NCBI GenBank assembly: GCA_902538515.1
Contig: CACBFH010000010.1
Location: 1-33,661 of the forward strand
Direction: 5' to 3'
Source: an uncultured Prochlorococcus sp.
GTDB taxonomy: Bacteria > Cyanobacteriota > Cyanobacteriia > PCC-6307 > Cyanobiaceae
DNA: 33,661 bases
Within the stretch, counting starts at the first letter, position 1. Every line of letters starts with the position of its first letter. Of the stretch, positions 1 through 7,834 are shown piece after piece. The notes under the pieces are model-generated. The model was not told where the DNA came from. It did not search any database and worked only from the letters and a program-made list of their open reading frames with translations. Position numbers and translations under genes: made by a program.

Positions 1-183
1 TTAGATAATAAAAATAAAAATATTCTTGTAGAAAATATTATTGTTTTCTTTTTATTTACTGTTTTTTTAGTTTTTAAATCTTTAAAAACTTTATCTAGAA
101 TTTTTTCTTATGGAATCTTAAAAAAAGAAATATTAACTACTAAAAGTAACTTAGGGGTAGATATACAAATAAAAATTAAATAG
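1..183 (+). CDS. 3' end of an unknown protein with a membrane segment
   Basis: An open frame runs from the first base of the window to a TAG at 181-183, so only the last 60 residues are visible. They contain a hydrophobic stretch (about residues 9-25 of the visible part) followed by a Lys/Ser-rich tail ending in IQIKIK. The next gene starts 3 bases after this stop, which suggests one transcript for both. I do not recognise the family. The upstream part lies outside the window, so start and total length are unknown. Confidence 0.55.
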   Translation, partial: LDNKNKNILVENIIVFFLFTVFLVFKSLKTLSRIFSYGILKKEILTTKSNLGVDIQIKIK

Positions 184-186
184 GTA

Positions 187-540
187 ATGAAAATAGTTAT
201 AGTTTTTCTAATTTTAGGAGTTATTTTTTTTGTCTACAAAAAAAATAAATCTAAAAACCCAAAGAACTTAAAATTACATAAATTTAAAAATAAACTGCAG
301 AGCACTCAAACAAATATTGAAAGAATTTTTTTAAGGGAGGAAGAAAAAACCTTTTCAAATCCTAATATAAATATTTTTATTGGAATTTATGATAGTGAAG
401 AAAAAATAAATAGAAAATCCAACATACACAGAGCAAGACTTTCAAAATTTAAGAAATCCAAATTAAATGGTGAGATGATATTTCAAGACGATTCACAAAG
501 AATTTACAAATTTAATAATGGGAAAAAAGTTTACTTATAA
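187..540 (+). CDS. Unknown small protein with N-terminal membrane anchor
   Basis: 117 residues. The first 17 or so are hydrophobic (IVIVFLILGVIFFVYKK), followed at once by a Lys/Asn-rich segment, which fits a single N-terminal anchor with the rest on the cytoplasmic side. The remainder is polar, contains no Cys, and ends in a basic stretch. It begins 3 bases after the stop of the preceding membrane protein and is probably co-transcribed with it. It converges on the pentapeptide gene to the right, with 9 bases between the two stops. I do not recognise the family, and the role is unknown. Confidence 0.6.
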   Translation: MKIVIVFLILGVIFFVYKKNKSKNPKNLKLHKFKNKLQSTQTNIERIFLREEEKTFSNPNINIFIGIYDSEEKINRKSNIHRARLSKFKKSKLNGEMIFQDDSQRIYKFNNGKKVYL

Positions 541-549
541 TTTTAAATT

Positions 550-1068
550 CTAATTACACTCAAGACTTTCTCTTGTTGAAACGCCTGTTGTTGGATTGAT
601 CCCAGCAGCAATTTCACAAAGATTTCTTTGATCTTCGTTGTCAAGGATGGCATAAGAAAAATCTGCTCCTTCTATTTGAGCTCCTGCAAAACTGCTGCCT
701 GATGCGATCATATTTATTAAAACAGCATTTCTAAGATCTGTTTTTTGGAAATTAACTCGATCAGAAAGAGTATCGGTCAGGTCAATTCCATTTAAATTAG
801 AACCTTTTAAATCAGATAATGTTAAGGTTGTTCCATGTAAATCAACATCACTAAAATCGGCATCTCGCGCAACTGCTCCAGCTATAGAAGACAAATGAAG
901 ATCCTCTCCGTGGAAATCAAATCCTGAAATATTAGATCTTACATAACTTGGAACTTCATCTCCTTCGCCCTTAACAGCAACATTTGCTCCAGCAAAAACT
1001 GGAGAGGATAAAACCAAGAAGGAAAAAGTTATGCATAAAAAATATTTTAAAAAACTTAAAAATTTCAT
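550..1068 (-). CDS. Exported (lumenal) pentapeptide-repeat protein
   Basis: 172 residues. Residues 1-26 form a Sec signal peptide (KYFLCITFSFLVLSSPVFA, cleavage likely after FAG). From about residue 48 to 143 the chain shows the pentapeptide A(D/N)LXX pattern: FDFHG, EDLHL, ADFSD, VDLHG, SNLNG, IDLTD, VNFQK, TDLRN, ADFSY. Such repeats fold into a right-handed square beta-helix. The C-terminal cap carries two Cys about 20 apart (NLCEIAAG and ESLECN), which resembles lumenal cyanobacterial and chloroplast pentapeptide proteins of the TL17 type, where a disulfide is plausible. No enzymatic residues are evident; a scaffolding role in the thylakoid lumen or periplasm is inferred. The gene stands alone and converges on the 187-540 gene. 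Confidence 0.85.
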   Translation of the reverse strand: MKFLSFLKYFLCITFSFLVLSSPVFAGANVAVKGEGDEVPSYVRSNISGFDFHGEDLHLSSIAGAVARDADFSDVDLHGTTLTLSDLKGSNLNGIDLTDTLSDRVNFQKTDLRNAVLINMIASGSSFAGAQIEGADFSYAILDNEDQRNLCEIAAGINPTTGVSTRESLECN

Positions 1069-1151
1069 ATTAAAAAATTTGAATAAATTTATTTTATAAC
1101 AATTAGATAATTTTTTAAATTGATGTATAAATTTGGAACTCGTTTTTAAGA

Positions 1152-1673
1152 TTATTTAACACTATAAATTTTAAATCTAGGCTCTAGATTTGTTATACAA
1201 TCAAGAAGTTTTTTGTTGTCTTTGCTATTTGTAACCTTGAATTCAGATTCAACTGTACCTCCTTTATCTCTTATAGCTTGATTTAAAACTATGGAACCGT
1301 TCTCGTCAGATACTGATCTATGAAATGTTCCTCTAGGTATTCTTAGAATATATCCACAGGATTCTAATCTAACTTTATAAAAAGGATAATCCCAGCCAAA
1401 ATTGACAAGAAAAAATGTTCTTCCCCCAGAGATAGCCAATAGATTATCTTCTTGATTGTGATGGATGTAAAATTGCCAATTAGTAAATTCTTCATCATTT
1501 GGCGGACTAACTGCAGGACCACTGTGAATAACTAGATCTCTATAGTTTGATTCATTAACACTAATATCAAAAAATCTTACATCTTTTGTATCGCGAAATT
1601 TTTCATAACTTATCAATTCAAACATTTTAGATTTGTTTGGATTGATAACTGGAATTTTTAAACTTGAGTTCAA
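1152..1673 (-). CDS. Cupin-like conserved hypothetical protein
   Basis: 173 residues, soluble, no signal peptide. Two segments look like cupin motifs on a double-stranded beta-helix. The first, around residues 70-92, is IHHNQEDNLLAISGGRTFFL, with a His pair and Glu. The second, around residues 107-130, contains ILRIPRGTFHRSVSDENGS, with the P-G-T-F-H signature typical of cupin motif 2. Metal binding is plausible but not assured, since the full HxH...E set is not clear. The gene has 126 bases in front of it without another gene and is separate from the ATP-grasp operon. Function is unknown; a small-molecule isomerase, dioxygenase or binding protein are all possible. Confidence 0.6.
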   Translation of the reverse strand: MNSSLKIPVINPNKSKMFELISYEKFRDTKDVRFFDISVNESNYRDLVIHSGPAVSPPNDEEFTNWQFYIHHNQEDNLLAISGGRTFFLVNFGWDYPFYKVRLESCGYILRIPRGTFHRSVSDENGSIVLNQAIRDKGGTVESEFKVTNSKDNKKLLDCITNLEPRFKIYSVK

Positions 1674-1799
1674 TTTTCTTTAAAGATTAAACAAATGAAA
1701 ACAGATATATATATCCAAGAACGTATCAATTAACACTAAAAAAGAAACATATTATTATTTATATAATGTTATCTTTTTAAGAGATTAATAATTAAGTGT

Positions 1800-2657
1800 T
1801 TATTTAATTTTAAGAGGTTTGATTTCCCAGGATAAAGTATTTTCTAAATTATTTTTTCCTATAAAGTTTCCTGTAATTACAGAAGTTAAATTAGATTTTG
1901 AAGAGGATACCAATGTTAAATATCTATCATCTATTAATCCTTTTCCGCTTGGATCAAAACCTCTCCAACCAGCACCTGGAATATATAATTCAGCCCATGC
2001 GTGTAAATCCAACTCAGAGGGTAACGGATCTTCAAAATGATAACCACTTACAAACCTACTTGGGATACCAATAGACCTGCAAGCTTCAACCATTAGCATC
2101 GCTAAATCTCTGCATGAACCTATACGTTCTCTAAGTGTTCTGCTTGCAGGCCATGCTGGACCCGTATGTCTTTTTGTATATTTAACTCTGTCCTGAATAA
2201 TCTCTATTAGCTGGTAGGTAAATGATAATGCGTTATTAATGCTTCCTGCTAAAGCTTCTTGGGCAAGTTCTATGGCTGAAGGATCGTGTTGTCCATTTGG
2301 CATCCACCCCTCTAATGCACCCTGTAAATCTCTGTTAATAATGCTTCTACAAAAAGGTAATGTTAAATCCCTATTTTTAACCCCATCAATAATATTTGGA
2401 TGTTTAATAGTTTCAACTTCGCTAATTGATTCAATTATTAAATTATCTGTTAATCCATTGAATCTGATTCTATTAATCTCTTCACCGCTGGCAGCAAGTA
2501 GTGGATAAATAATTTCTGGTTCAGGGGTTATTTTTAATTCAAAGTTCTTTAGCTTTTGGAATCCATTTGACCTTGGCTTTATACATAATCTATGCTCCCC
2601 TAGTTGAACAGGGTCTTCGTATTTATATTCAAGTTTGTGAATGTATTTAATTCTCAT
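1800..2657 (-). CDS. Transglutaminase-like cysteine protease family protein (COG1305)
   Basis: 285 residues. The N-terminal third (about 1-105) matches the bacterial transglutaminase N-terminal beta domain (start MRIKYIHKLEYKYEDPVQLG). The catalytic papain-like core follows, with Cys182 in RIGSCRDLAMLM, His219 in LDLHAWAELY and Asp235 in WRGFDPSGKG, so the full triad is present. In bacteria such proteins are usually peptidases or amidases rather than cross-linking enzymes. It is the last gene of a three-gene minus-strand operon after the ATP-grasp and alpha-E genes, with 11 bases to the alpha-E gene. The set is widespread and is thought to make and process a peptide-like amide product. The substrate is not known, and there is no signal peptide, so it probably acts in the cytoplasm. 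Confidence 0.88.
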   Translation of the reverse strand: MRIKYIHKLEYKYEDPVQLGEHRLCIKPRSNGFQKLKNFELKITPEPEIIYPLLAASGEEINRIRFNGLTDNLIIESISEVETIKHPNIIDGVKNRDLTLPFCRSIINRDLQGALEGWMPNGQHDPSAIELAQEALAGSINNALSFTYQLIEIIQDRVKYTKRHTGPAWPASRTLRERIGSCRDLAMLMVEACRSIGIPSRFVSGYHFEDPLPSELDLHAWAELYIPGAGWRGFDPSGKGLIDDRYLTLVSSSKSNLTSVITGNFIGKNNLENTLSWEIKPLKIK

Positions 2658-2668
2658 TAATAAATTTA

Positions 2669-3610
2669 TTAATTAATAAAATATTTTTCTTGAATCAGAT
2701 CATTTAATTTATTTAAATCCATTTGCAATGAATCGATTGCCTCATGTAAACCATCATTGATTATATCTTCAATTCTGATATAACTCCACTTTGCTTTAAG
2801 CAAACCTCTCATGCATTCTAATTCTGAAGGATTTTCAGTAGATGGAGAGGTATCTATCGTTTTCAATGTATTACTTATCCCATCAAGACAGTATCTTACT
2901 GATCTAGGAAAAATTGGATCAAGTAAAAGAAATCTCGCAACTGAATTAGGCTTTATAGAATTCTGCACTGCTTTCCTAAACATTTGATAAGCTCCAGCTG
3001 ATCGTAAAAGTGCAATCCATTGCAACTCATCAAGAACTCCTCCAAGTTCATCTAAGCTGGGTAAGAGTAAATAATATTTAACATCTAAAATCCTGGATGT
3101 TTTGTCAGCTCTTTCGATTAATCTTCCAAGAATGCTAAATCTCCAGGCAAGATCTTTGCTTAGAGTCGCATCTGTAATTCCATAAAAAAGCTGACATTCC
3201 CTTCTTATTTCACTTAATTGTTCTTGTCTTGGTTTATTCCATATTGCCTCTCCTTCTTGCATATTCCAATATAAAATATTAATTTGTTCCCACATTTCTG
3301 TGGTCATCACATCTCTGATTTGTCTTGCATTTTCTCTAGCCATTTGAATGCAAGAAATTATACTGTTTGGGTTTAAACGATCTCTTATCAAAAAATTAAT
3401 AACATCGCCAGGTTTTTTCTCAGGGAATCTTTTATCAAAAGTTTCTCTGTCACTTGAAGCATCAATTAATGGGAGCCAAGGTTCTGCACTTCCTGGGGGA
3501 CAATCTAATGACATTGCTTCACTTACTTCCACGAAACGAGATATGTTTTCTGCACGTTCTAAATAACGATTGATCCAATAAAGAGATTCTGCTACACGAC
3601 TTAAGAGCAT
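2669..3610 (-). CDS. Alpha-E domain protein (COG2307)
   Basis: 313 residues, predicted almost fully helical. The opening MLLSRVAESLYWINRYLER is the hallmark start of the alpha-E family, and RENARQIRD and LGRLIERADKTSRILD are further conserved segments. The length is normal for the family (about 310). No catalytic residues are established. It occurs beside, and sometimes fused to, circularly permuted ATP-grasp enzymes, and may act as a partner or scaffold. Here it starts a single base after the stop of the ATP-grasp gene and is followed by the transglutaminase gene, so translation is probably coupled. The cellular role is unknown. Confidence 0.9.
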   Translation of the reverse strand: MLLSRVAESLYWINRYLERAENISRFVEVSEAMSLDCPPGSAEPWLPLIDASSDRETFDKRFPEKKPGDVINFLIRDRLNPNSIISCIQMARENARQIRDVMTTEMWEQINILYWNMQEGEAIWNKPRQEQLSEIRRECQLFYGITDATLSKDLAWRFSILGRLIERADKTSRILDVKYYLLLPSLDELGGVLDELQWIALLRSAGAYQMFRKAVQNSIKPNSVARFLLLDPIFPRSVRYCLDGISNTLKTIDTSPSTENPSELECMRGLLKAKWSYIRIEDIINDGLHEAIDSLQMDLNKLNDLIQEKYFIN

Positions 3611-3611
3611 A

Positions 3612-5054
3612 TTATTTACCTACAACCCATGTATCTTTGCATCCTCCACCTTGAGAAGAATTGACGACTAATGAACCTTTCTTTAATGCTACCCTCGTAA
3701 GCCCACCAGGACTTACCCATGAATCTTTTCCTCTCAAGATATATGGTCTTAAATCAACATGACATGGATAAAGTTCTCCATCACATAAGGATGGTACAGT
3801 AGATAATTCTAATGTTGGTTGTGCTACGAAATTTCTAGGATTTTTTTTAATTTTATTGGCGAATTCTTCTATCTCACTTGTTGTGGAATGAGGTCCAATT
3901 AACATTCCATAACCCCCAGCTTCTGCTACAGACTTAACAACAAGTTTTGGTAAATTTTCTAGGACATACTCTCGATCATTTTGGTAATGACATATATACG
4001 TTTCTACATTTTTAATAATAATTTCTTCATCAAGATAATATTTAATCATTTTTGGAACAAATGAATAAATCATCTTGTCATCTGCTATTCCAGTTCCAGG
4101 CGCATTTGCCAAAGCAACATGACCTGCCTTAAAAACATCAAGTAATCCGCTAACGCCAAGGGAGGAATCTTTTCTGAAATTAAGAGGATCTAAGAAATCA
4201 TCATCAATTCTTCTGTAAATGACATCTACTCTTTTTAATCCAGAGGTAGTTTTTAAATATACATAATCATCATTACAAACTAAGTCATGACCCTGAACTA
4301 GTTGGATGCCCATTTCTTGAGCTAAATAACTATGTTCAAAATAAGCACTATTAAAAATTCCAGGAGTAAGTAGAACTATCTTGGGGGTATCTGTCCATAC
4401 TGCAAGTTCTTGAAGAGTTTTTAAAAGATATGATGGATACTCATCAATTGGTTTTACTATTCTTCCAGAGAAAAGATTAGGAAAAATATTTTTCATAACT
4501 AATCTATTTTCTAAAAAATAAGCAACTCCAGAAGGGCACCTTAAATTATCTTCTAAAACATGCCAAGCCCCTTTTCTGTCCCTTATTAAATCAAGTCCTG
4601 AAATTTGACACCATCTATTTAGTGGAGGTTTGAAACCTATCATCTGAGGTCTCCAGCCTTCTGAACTCTCTATTAATTCTCTTGGAATGATTCCATCATT
4701 AATTATTTTTTGAGAATTATAAATATCATCTAGGAATAAATCAATTGCTTCAAGCCTTTGTTTTAGTCCTTTTTCTAACGTTACCCAATCATCTTTACTA
4801 ATTATTCTAGGAAGTGGATCAAAAGGTAATATTCTCTCAGTACCTTTTAAACCAGTATCGTTTAATCTAAAAGTTGCACCATGCCTTAGTAATAATTTTT
4901 TTGCGGCAGAATGATTCCTGTTTAATTCTTCAAGACCCATATTATCTAATGATGAAAGAAGTGGAATCAATATTTCTCTAGCAGAGTTAACATTATCCTT
5001 AAAGTATTCATCAAAACTATTTTTAGGCTGATAACTTGAAAACATATATCTCAT
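3612..5054 (-). CDS. Circularly permuted ATP-grasp family protein (COG2308)
   Basis: 480 residues, the usual family length. Recognisable blocks are RWCQISGLDLIRDRKGAWHV (about 148-167), LLTPGIFNSAYFEHSYLAQE with the following ligand-binding strand, VIYRRIDDDFLDP (about 277-289), ANAPGTGIADDK, and LVVKSVAEAGGYGMLIGP, a glycine-rich nucleotide-binding loop. FVAQPTLELSTVP near the C-terminus is also conserved. ATP-grasp enzymes of this class are predicted amide or peptide ligases. The gene heads the operon with alpha-E and transglutaminase genes. The first Met at 5054 is used; an alternative Met three codons on (MFSSYQ) is equally possible. Substrates are not known. Confidence 0.9.
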   Translation of the reverse strand: MRYMFSSYQPKNSFDEYFKDNVNSAREILIPLLSSLDNMGLEELNRNHSAAKKLLLRHGATFRLNDTGLKGTERILPFDPLPRIISKDDWVTLEKGLKQRLEAIDLFLDDIYNSQKIINDGIIPRELIESSEGWRPQMIGFKPPLNRWCQISGLDLIRDRKGAWHVLEDNLRCPSGVAYFLENRLVMKNIFPNLFSGRIVKPIDEYPSYLLKTLQELAVWTDTPKIVLLTPGIFNSAYFEHSYLAQEMGIQLVQGHDLVCNDDYVYLKTTSGLKRVDVIYRRIDDDFLDPLNFRKDSSLGVSGLLDVFKAGHVALANAPGTGIADDKMIYSFVPKMIKYYLDEEIIIKNVETYICHYQNDREYVLENLPKLVVKSVAEAGGYGMLIGPHSTTSEIEEFANKIKKNPRNFVAQPTLELSTVPSLCDGELYPCHVDLRPYILRGKDSWVSPGGLTRVALKKGSLVVNSSQGGGCKDTWVVGK

Positions 5055-5182
5055 AGTTTAGTAATTTTTACTTTAGCTTTATATCTTTATTCGTATTTAT
5101 GGCTACCAAAAATAATATCTCTTGACTCGATCTATATCATTATTTTGATCATTGAAGTATATTTCTAAAAAATCTAAAAGGT

Positions 5183-5419
5183 ATGAGTTCTAGTAATTGG
5201 CAATTTGTTTTTTTTAGATATTTCGCAAGCTTTCTTTTTATCCTCTCTCACAGTTTGCTGGTTCTTGATCATCTACCAGTAGGGGCGGCACTTCACGGAC
5301 TTGGAGAAGTTTTTATTGCGCCTTGGGCTTTTAGAGAAAGAGCATGGGATCTTGTTGTAATTGCAGTTTTATTTTTCTTCTTCGATATTTGGGGACTTAT
5401 AAACACTCCTTGGAATTAA
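5183..5419 (+). CDS. Small integral membrane protein, unknown
   Basis: 78 residues with two hydrophobic segments: about 8-27 (FVFFRYFASFLFILSHSLLV) and about 55-72 (WDLVVIAVLFFFFDIWGLI). The connecting loop HLPVGAALHGLGEVFIAPW contains two His and a Gly-rich turn. There is no Cys pair and no recognisable family. It diverges from the ATP-grasp operon, with 128 bases between the starts, and is followed after 31 bases by a secreted Cys-containing small protein. It looks like a conserved picocyanobacterial membrane protein of unknown role. Confidence 0.65.
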   Translation: MSSSNWQFVFFRYFASFLFILSHSLLVLDHLPVGAALHGLGEVFIAPWAFRERAWDLVVIAVLFFFFDIWGLINTPWN

Positions 5420-5450
5420 CTGATATTATTTATTTATTAATTCTGGGAAA

Positions 5451-5684
5451 ATGATATTAAAAATTAAGTCTTATTTTTATCAAATTTATAAAATAATTTT
5501 TCTTTTATTACTTACGAATATTTCCAATTTGTATGCACATAATAAATTTAATGGTGGTTGCAAAGATCATTGTGGGCAAAAAGTTAAAGTAATAAGCAAT
5601 AAAAACAAATTAAAAAATATTGATGATCTAATTAATATTGAGAGTAAAAATTCTTGCTTAAATAAATCACTATGCAGAGGATAA
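5451..5684 (+). CDS. Small secreted protein with GGCxxHC motif
   Basis: 77 residues. Residues 1-29 form a signal peptide with hydrophobic core IIFLLLLTNISNLYAH. The mature part begins with NKFNGGCKDHCGQK and has two more Cys near the end (SCLNKSLCRG), giving four Cys that could form disulfides or bind a metal. The GGCxxH start of the mature chain recurs in the unrelated locus at 25604-25789, which is also a tiny exported protein. No family is recognised. It lies 31 bases after the preceding membrane gene, possibly in the same transcript. Confidence 0.6.
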   Translation: MILKIKSYFYQIYKIIFLLLLTNISNLYAHNKFNGGCKDHCGQKVKVISNKNKLKNIDDLINIESKNSCLNKSLCRG

Positions 5685-5787
5685 GCACCTAAAAATTTTC
5701 AAATTTATTTGAAATAGATTCTTTGATGATCACCATAAAGTGAGTAATTTTTTTATTATTAGAAAAACTAAATTGTTTTAATATCAA

Positions 5788-6255
5788 ATGTCGACAAAAC
5801 CTCCTCTACCTCCCTTTAACGCTGAAACAGCAATTAAAAAAGTGAGATTGGCAGAAAATGCCTGGAATACGAAAAATCCAGTTACTGTATCACTTGCCTA
5901 TACAGAAGATAGTTTTTGGAGAAATAGAAGCGAATTTATTAAAGGAAGAGCAGAAATTGTAAGATTTTTGAAAAGAAAATGGAACAAAGAAATTGGTTAT
6001 AAACTTATTAAAGAATTGTGGGCATATGATTCAAATCGCATCTCTGTTCGATTCCAATATGAATGGCATGATCAAGAATATAATTATTTTCGTGCACATG
6101 GTAACGAAAATTGGGAATTTTCTGAGACTGGTTTAATGCGAAGAAGAGAAGCAAGTATAAACGATATATCTATAGATAAAAAAGATTGTCTTTTTACATG
6201 GGGAGAAGGCCCACGTCCAGAAGATTTTCCTGGCCTAACAGAACTTGGGCTTTAA
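5788..6255 (+). CDS. DUF1348 / SnoaL-like (NTF2 fold) protein
   Basis: 155 residues, matching the length of the DUF1348 family, which has the NTF2/SnoaL cone-shaped alpha+beta fold. Diagnostic blocks are AENAWNTKNPVTVSLAYTED, FWRNRSEFIKGRAEIVRFL, RISVRFQYEWHD, GNENWEFSETGLMRRREASI, and the C-terminal PRPEDFPGLTELGL. Members are soluble and uncharacterised; ligand binding or an isomerase-like activity is possible but not shown. The ATG at 5788 is the only good start, and 103 bases of non-coding DNA precede it. Confidence 0.85.
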   Translation: MSTKPPLPPFNAETAIKKVRLAENAWNTKNPVTVSLAYTEDSFWRNRSEFIKGRAEIVRFLKRKWNKEIGYKLIKELWAYDSNRISVRFQYEWHDQEYNYFRAHGNENWEFSETGLMRRREASINDISIDKKDCLFTWGEGPRPEDFPGLTELGL

Positions 6256-6363
6256 AATTTAAATATATCAATTTGAAATAAAAAATTCTTTAATATCAGT
6301 TGATAGTTCAAATTTTGGTAACTTCACTGAAATATTAACTTATTATTTATTTGATTTGGGGGA

Positions 6364-6501
6364 TTAATGATCTTTACAAGGTGAACATTCTTCACAATAT
6401 GTACATTCACAAGGACAAATGCATCCACAACTGGGGCAGGTTTCTTTTTTATTAGAAAAAGAAGCATTTGTTAGTAATATATTTTGTTTAGTAGTAATCA
6501 T
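6364..6501 (-). CDS. 45-residue Cys-rich protein, metallothionein-like
   Basis: A short frame of 45 codons plus TAA. A 20-residue N-terminal part (MITTKQNILL, then TNASFSNKKE) leads into a compact domain with nine Cys in 21 residues: C22, C25, C27, C29, C31, C33, C36, C39 and C42 in a CxxCxCxCxCxCxxCxxCxxC pattern, ending PCKDH. That density of CxC and CxxC pairs is characteristic of metallothioneins that sequester Zn, Cd or Cu in a thiolate cluster. It is not recognisably the SmtA type of Synechococcus, which has His residues and different spacing. A Zur-like palindrome lies about 100 bases upstream on the same strand (6602-6617), linking it to the zinc genes further right. Metal identity and function are inferred. 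Confidence 0.75.
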   Translation of the reverse strand: MITTKQNILLTNASFSNKKETCPSCGCICPCECTYCEECSPCKDH

Positions 6502-6601
6502 TATAATAAATTTTATGTTTAGTTATTAATAATATAGCTTATAAAATCAATCTCAGTAATAATAAATACCGCTTTTAAAAAAAAATAAATAACTATATTT
6601 T

Positions 6602-6617
6602 GAAAATTATTATCATT
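6602..6617 (-). promoter_or_regulatory. Zur/Fur-type operator candidate upstream of the Cys-rich protein
   Basis: Read on the minus strand this is AATGATAATAATTTTC, which differs by one base from the matching part of the znuA/znuC box at 17033-17052. It lies about 100 bases before the ATG of the metallothionein-like gene, with AT-rich -10-like sequences (TATAGT) downstream of it. The assignment rests on similarity alone, and the right half-site is weakened. Confidence 0.4.
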
Positions 6618-6707
6618 ATTATAATGTAAGTTATACTTCTTAAGTAATATTTAGTAATTAAAACTTATACACTTAAACTATAATTTGAAATAAATATTTC
6701 TTAAGAA

Positions 6708-7031
6708 TTAAATTATTTTGATCGATGATTTTTTTATCCACTTTATATCTAAAGAAAGTAAGTTATAAGAATCTATTTTCCATTTTTCTATATCCAAATT
6801 ATTTTTAAATTTTTCATCATGCAAGAATTTTGGTAAATCATGAACTATCTTTATTAATCCATCGACAACACAAAACTGACCAGGATTTAGAACATTTTGG
6901 TTAATTTGGCTTTGCCCAATGTATCCTAAATCAATGATTTCTTGTTGAAATTCTAAAAATATAAAAATCTCAAAAAGATTAAATTCAAATTCTTTAAAGT
7001 ATTTATAGTAGGGATCCCAACTTCTTTCCAT
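6708..7031 (-). CDS. Unknown soluble protein
   Basis: 107 residues, rich in aromatic and acidic residues (MERSWDPYYKYFKEFEFNLF), no membrane segment, one Cys (QFCVVDG). The pattern of alternating hydrophobic stretches suggests a small folded domain, but I recognise no family. It diverges from tatA, with 92 bases between the starts that probably hold both promoters. It is separated from the Cys-rich gene downstream by a spacer of about 200 bases containing a Zur-like site. Confidence 0.55.
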   Translation of the reverse strand: MERSWDPYYKYFKEFEFNLFEIFIFLEFQQEIIDLGYIGQSQINQNVLNPGQFCVVDGLIKIVHDLPKFLHDEKFKNNLDIEKWKIDSYNLLSLDIKWIKKSSIKII

Positions 7032-7123
7032 ATTTATTCATTGTTTAATAAAAATAAATGTGTGACTTTAGCTACCATTAGAAGAAGAAAAATTTTTTAA
7101 AATAGCTTCACATTAAATTTTAA

Positions 7124-7315
7124 ATGAACTTTTTTGGAATTGGGATACCAGAAATTGCCGTAATTGTTGTACTGGCATTGCTAATTTTTGGACCAAAACG
7201 TTTGCCTCAACTCGGAAAAACTATTGGTAAGACCTTTAAGGGATTACAAACTGCTTCTAAAGAATTCGAGAATGAAGTAAATAAGACTCTCAAACTTAAT
7301 GAAAATGATGAGTAA
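7124..7315 (+). CDS. tatA: Twin-arginine translocase subunit TatA
   Basis: 63 residues. It has the classic TatA/Hcf106 layout: a short periplasmic N-terminus (MNFFGIGIPE), one membrane helix (IAVIVVLALLIF), the hinge FGPKRLPQLGK, an amphipathic helix (TIGKTFKGLQTASKEFENEV) and a polar tail. The polar Glu before the helix and the FG hinge are present. TatA forms the pore-like assembly that exports folded proteins carrying twin-arginine signals across the thylakoid or plasma membrane. CynA, encoded 2-4 kb to the right, carries a twin-arginine-like signal. tatA is transcribed convergently to cynS. Confidence 0.92.
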   Translation: MNFFGIGIPEIAVIVVLALLIFGPKRLPQLGKTIGKTFKGLQTASKEFENEVNKTLKLNENDE

Positions 7316-7355
7316 TTAATTACTGTTTTCTATCTTTAAATAACGAAAAAATTTT

Positions 7356-7799
7356 CTACCACTTTTTATAGGGCAAGAATTTACCACACATTTTTACTAA
7401 GACTCTATCCCCTTTTGGGTCTTCAACCTTATCAACTTCAATTGAAAAGTCAATTGCACTCATGATTCCATCACCAAATTTTTCTTGGATTACATCCTTC
7501 ATCGGCAATCCATATACTTGCATTATTTCATAGAATCTGTAAATAAGAGGGTCTGTAGGGATAACGGGATCTAGACACCCTTTTACAGGCGGTGTTGTTA
7601 ATTGATCTTCTAGTTCTAATTGTAAATCAAGAGCTTTAATTAAAATTTTCGCTTCTCCCTCAGAAGCTGTAGCTTGCCCATAAAATAAGCTTGCAACCCA
7701 TACTTCATCTCTATCAATTAATTTACCTAAATCTTCAAAGGATAATTCTTTTTCTTTTTTTGCTTTTAATAATACTTTTGTAAATGAGGGTAGAGTCAT
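7356..7799 (-). CDS. cynS: Cyanase (cyanate hydratase), EC 4.2.1.104
   Basis: 147 residues, close to the usual 150-156. The helical N-terminal DNA-binding-like domain (about 1-75) precedes the catalytic domain. The three catalytic residues are visible: Arg88 and Glu91 in [13 protein letters not shown] and Ser114 in GIMSAIDFS, matching E. coli Arg96, Glu99 and Ser122 with a constant offset of 8. The enzyme acts as a decamer in the cytosol, combining cyanate with bicarbonate to give carbamate, which breaks down to ammonia and CO2. It is the last gene of cynABDS, 35 bases after cynD, so imported cyanate is used as a nitrogen source. Confidence 0.97.
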   Translation of the reverse strand: MTLPSFTKVLLKAKKEKELSFEDLGKLIDRDEVWVASLFYGQATASEGEAKILIKALDLQLELEDQLTTPPVKGCLDPVIPTDPLIYRFYEIMQVYGLPMKDVIQEKFGDGIMSAIDFSIEVDKVEDPKGDRVLVKMCGKFLPYKKW

Positions 7800-7834
7800 G
7801 ATAAATTTTTGATTTTTATAATTGCAGAAAAAGT

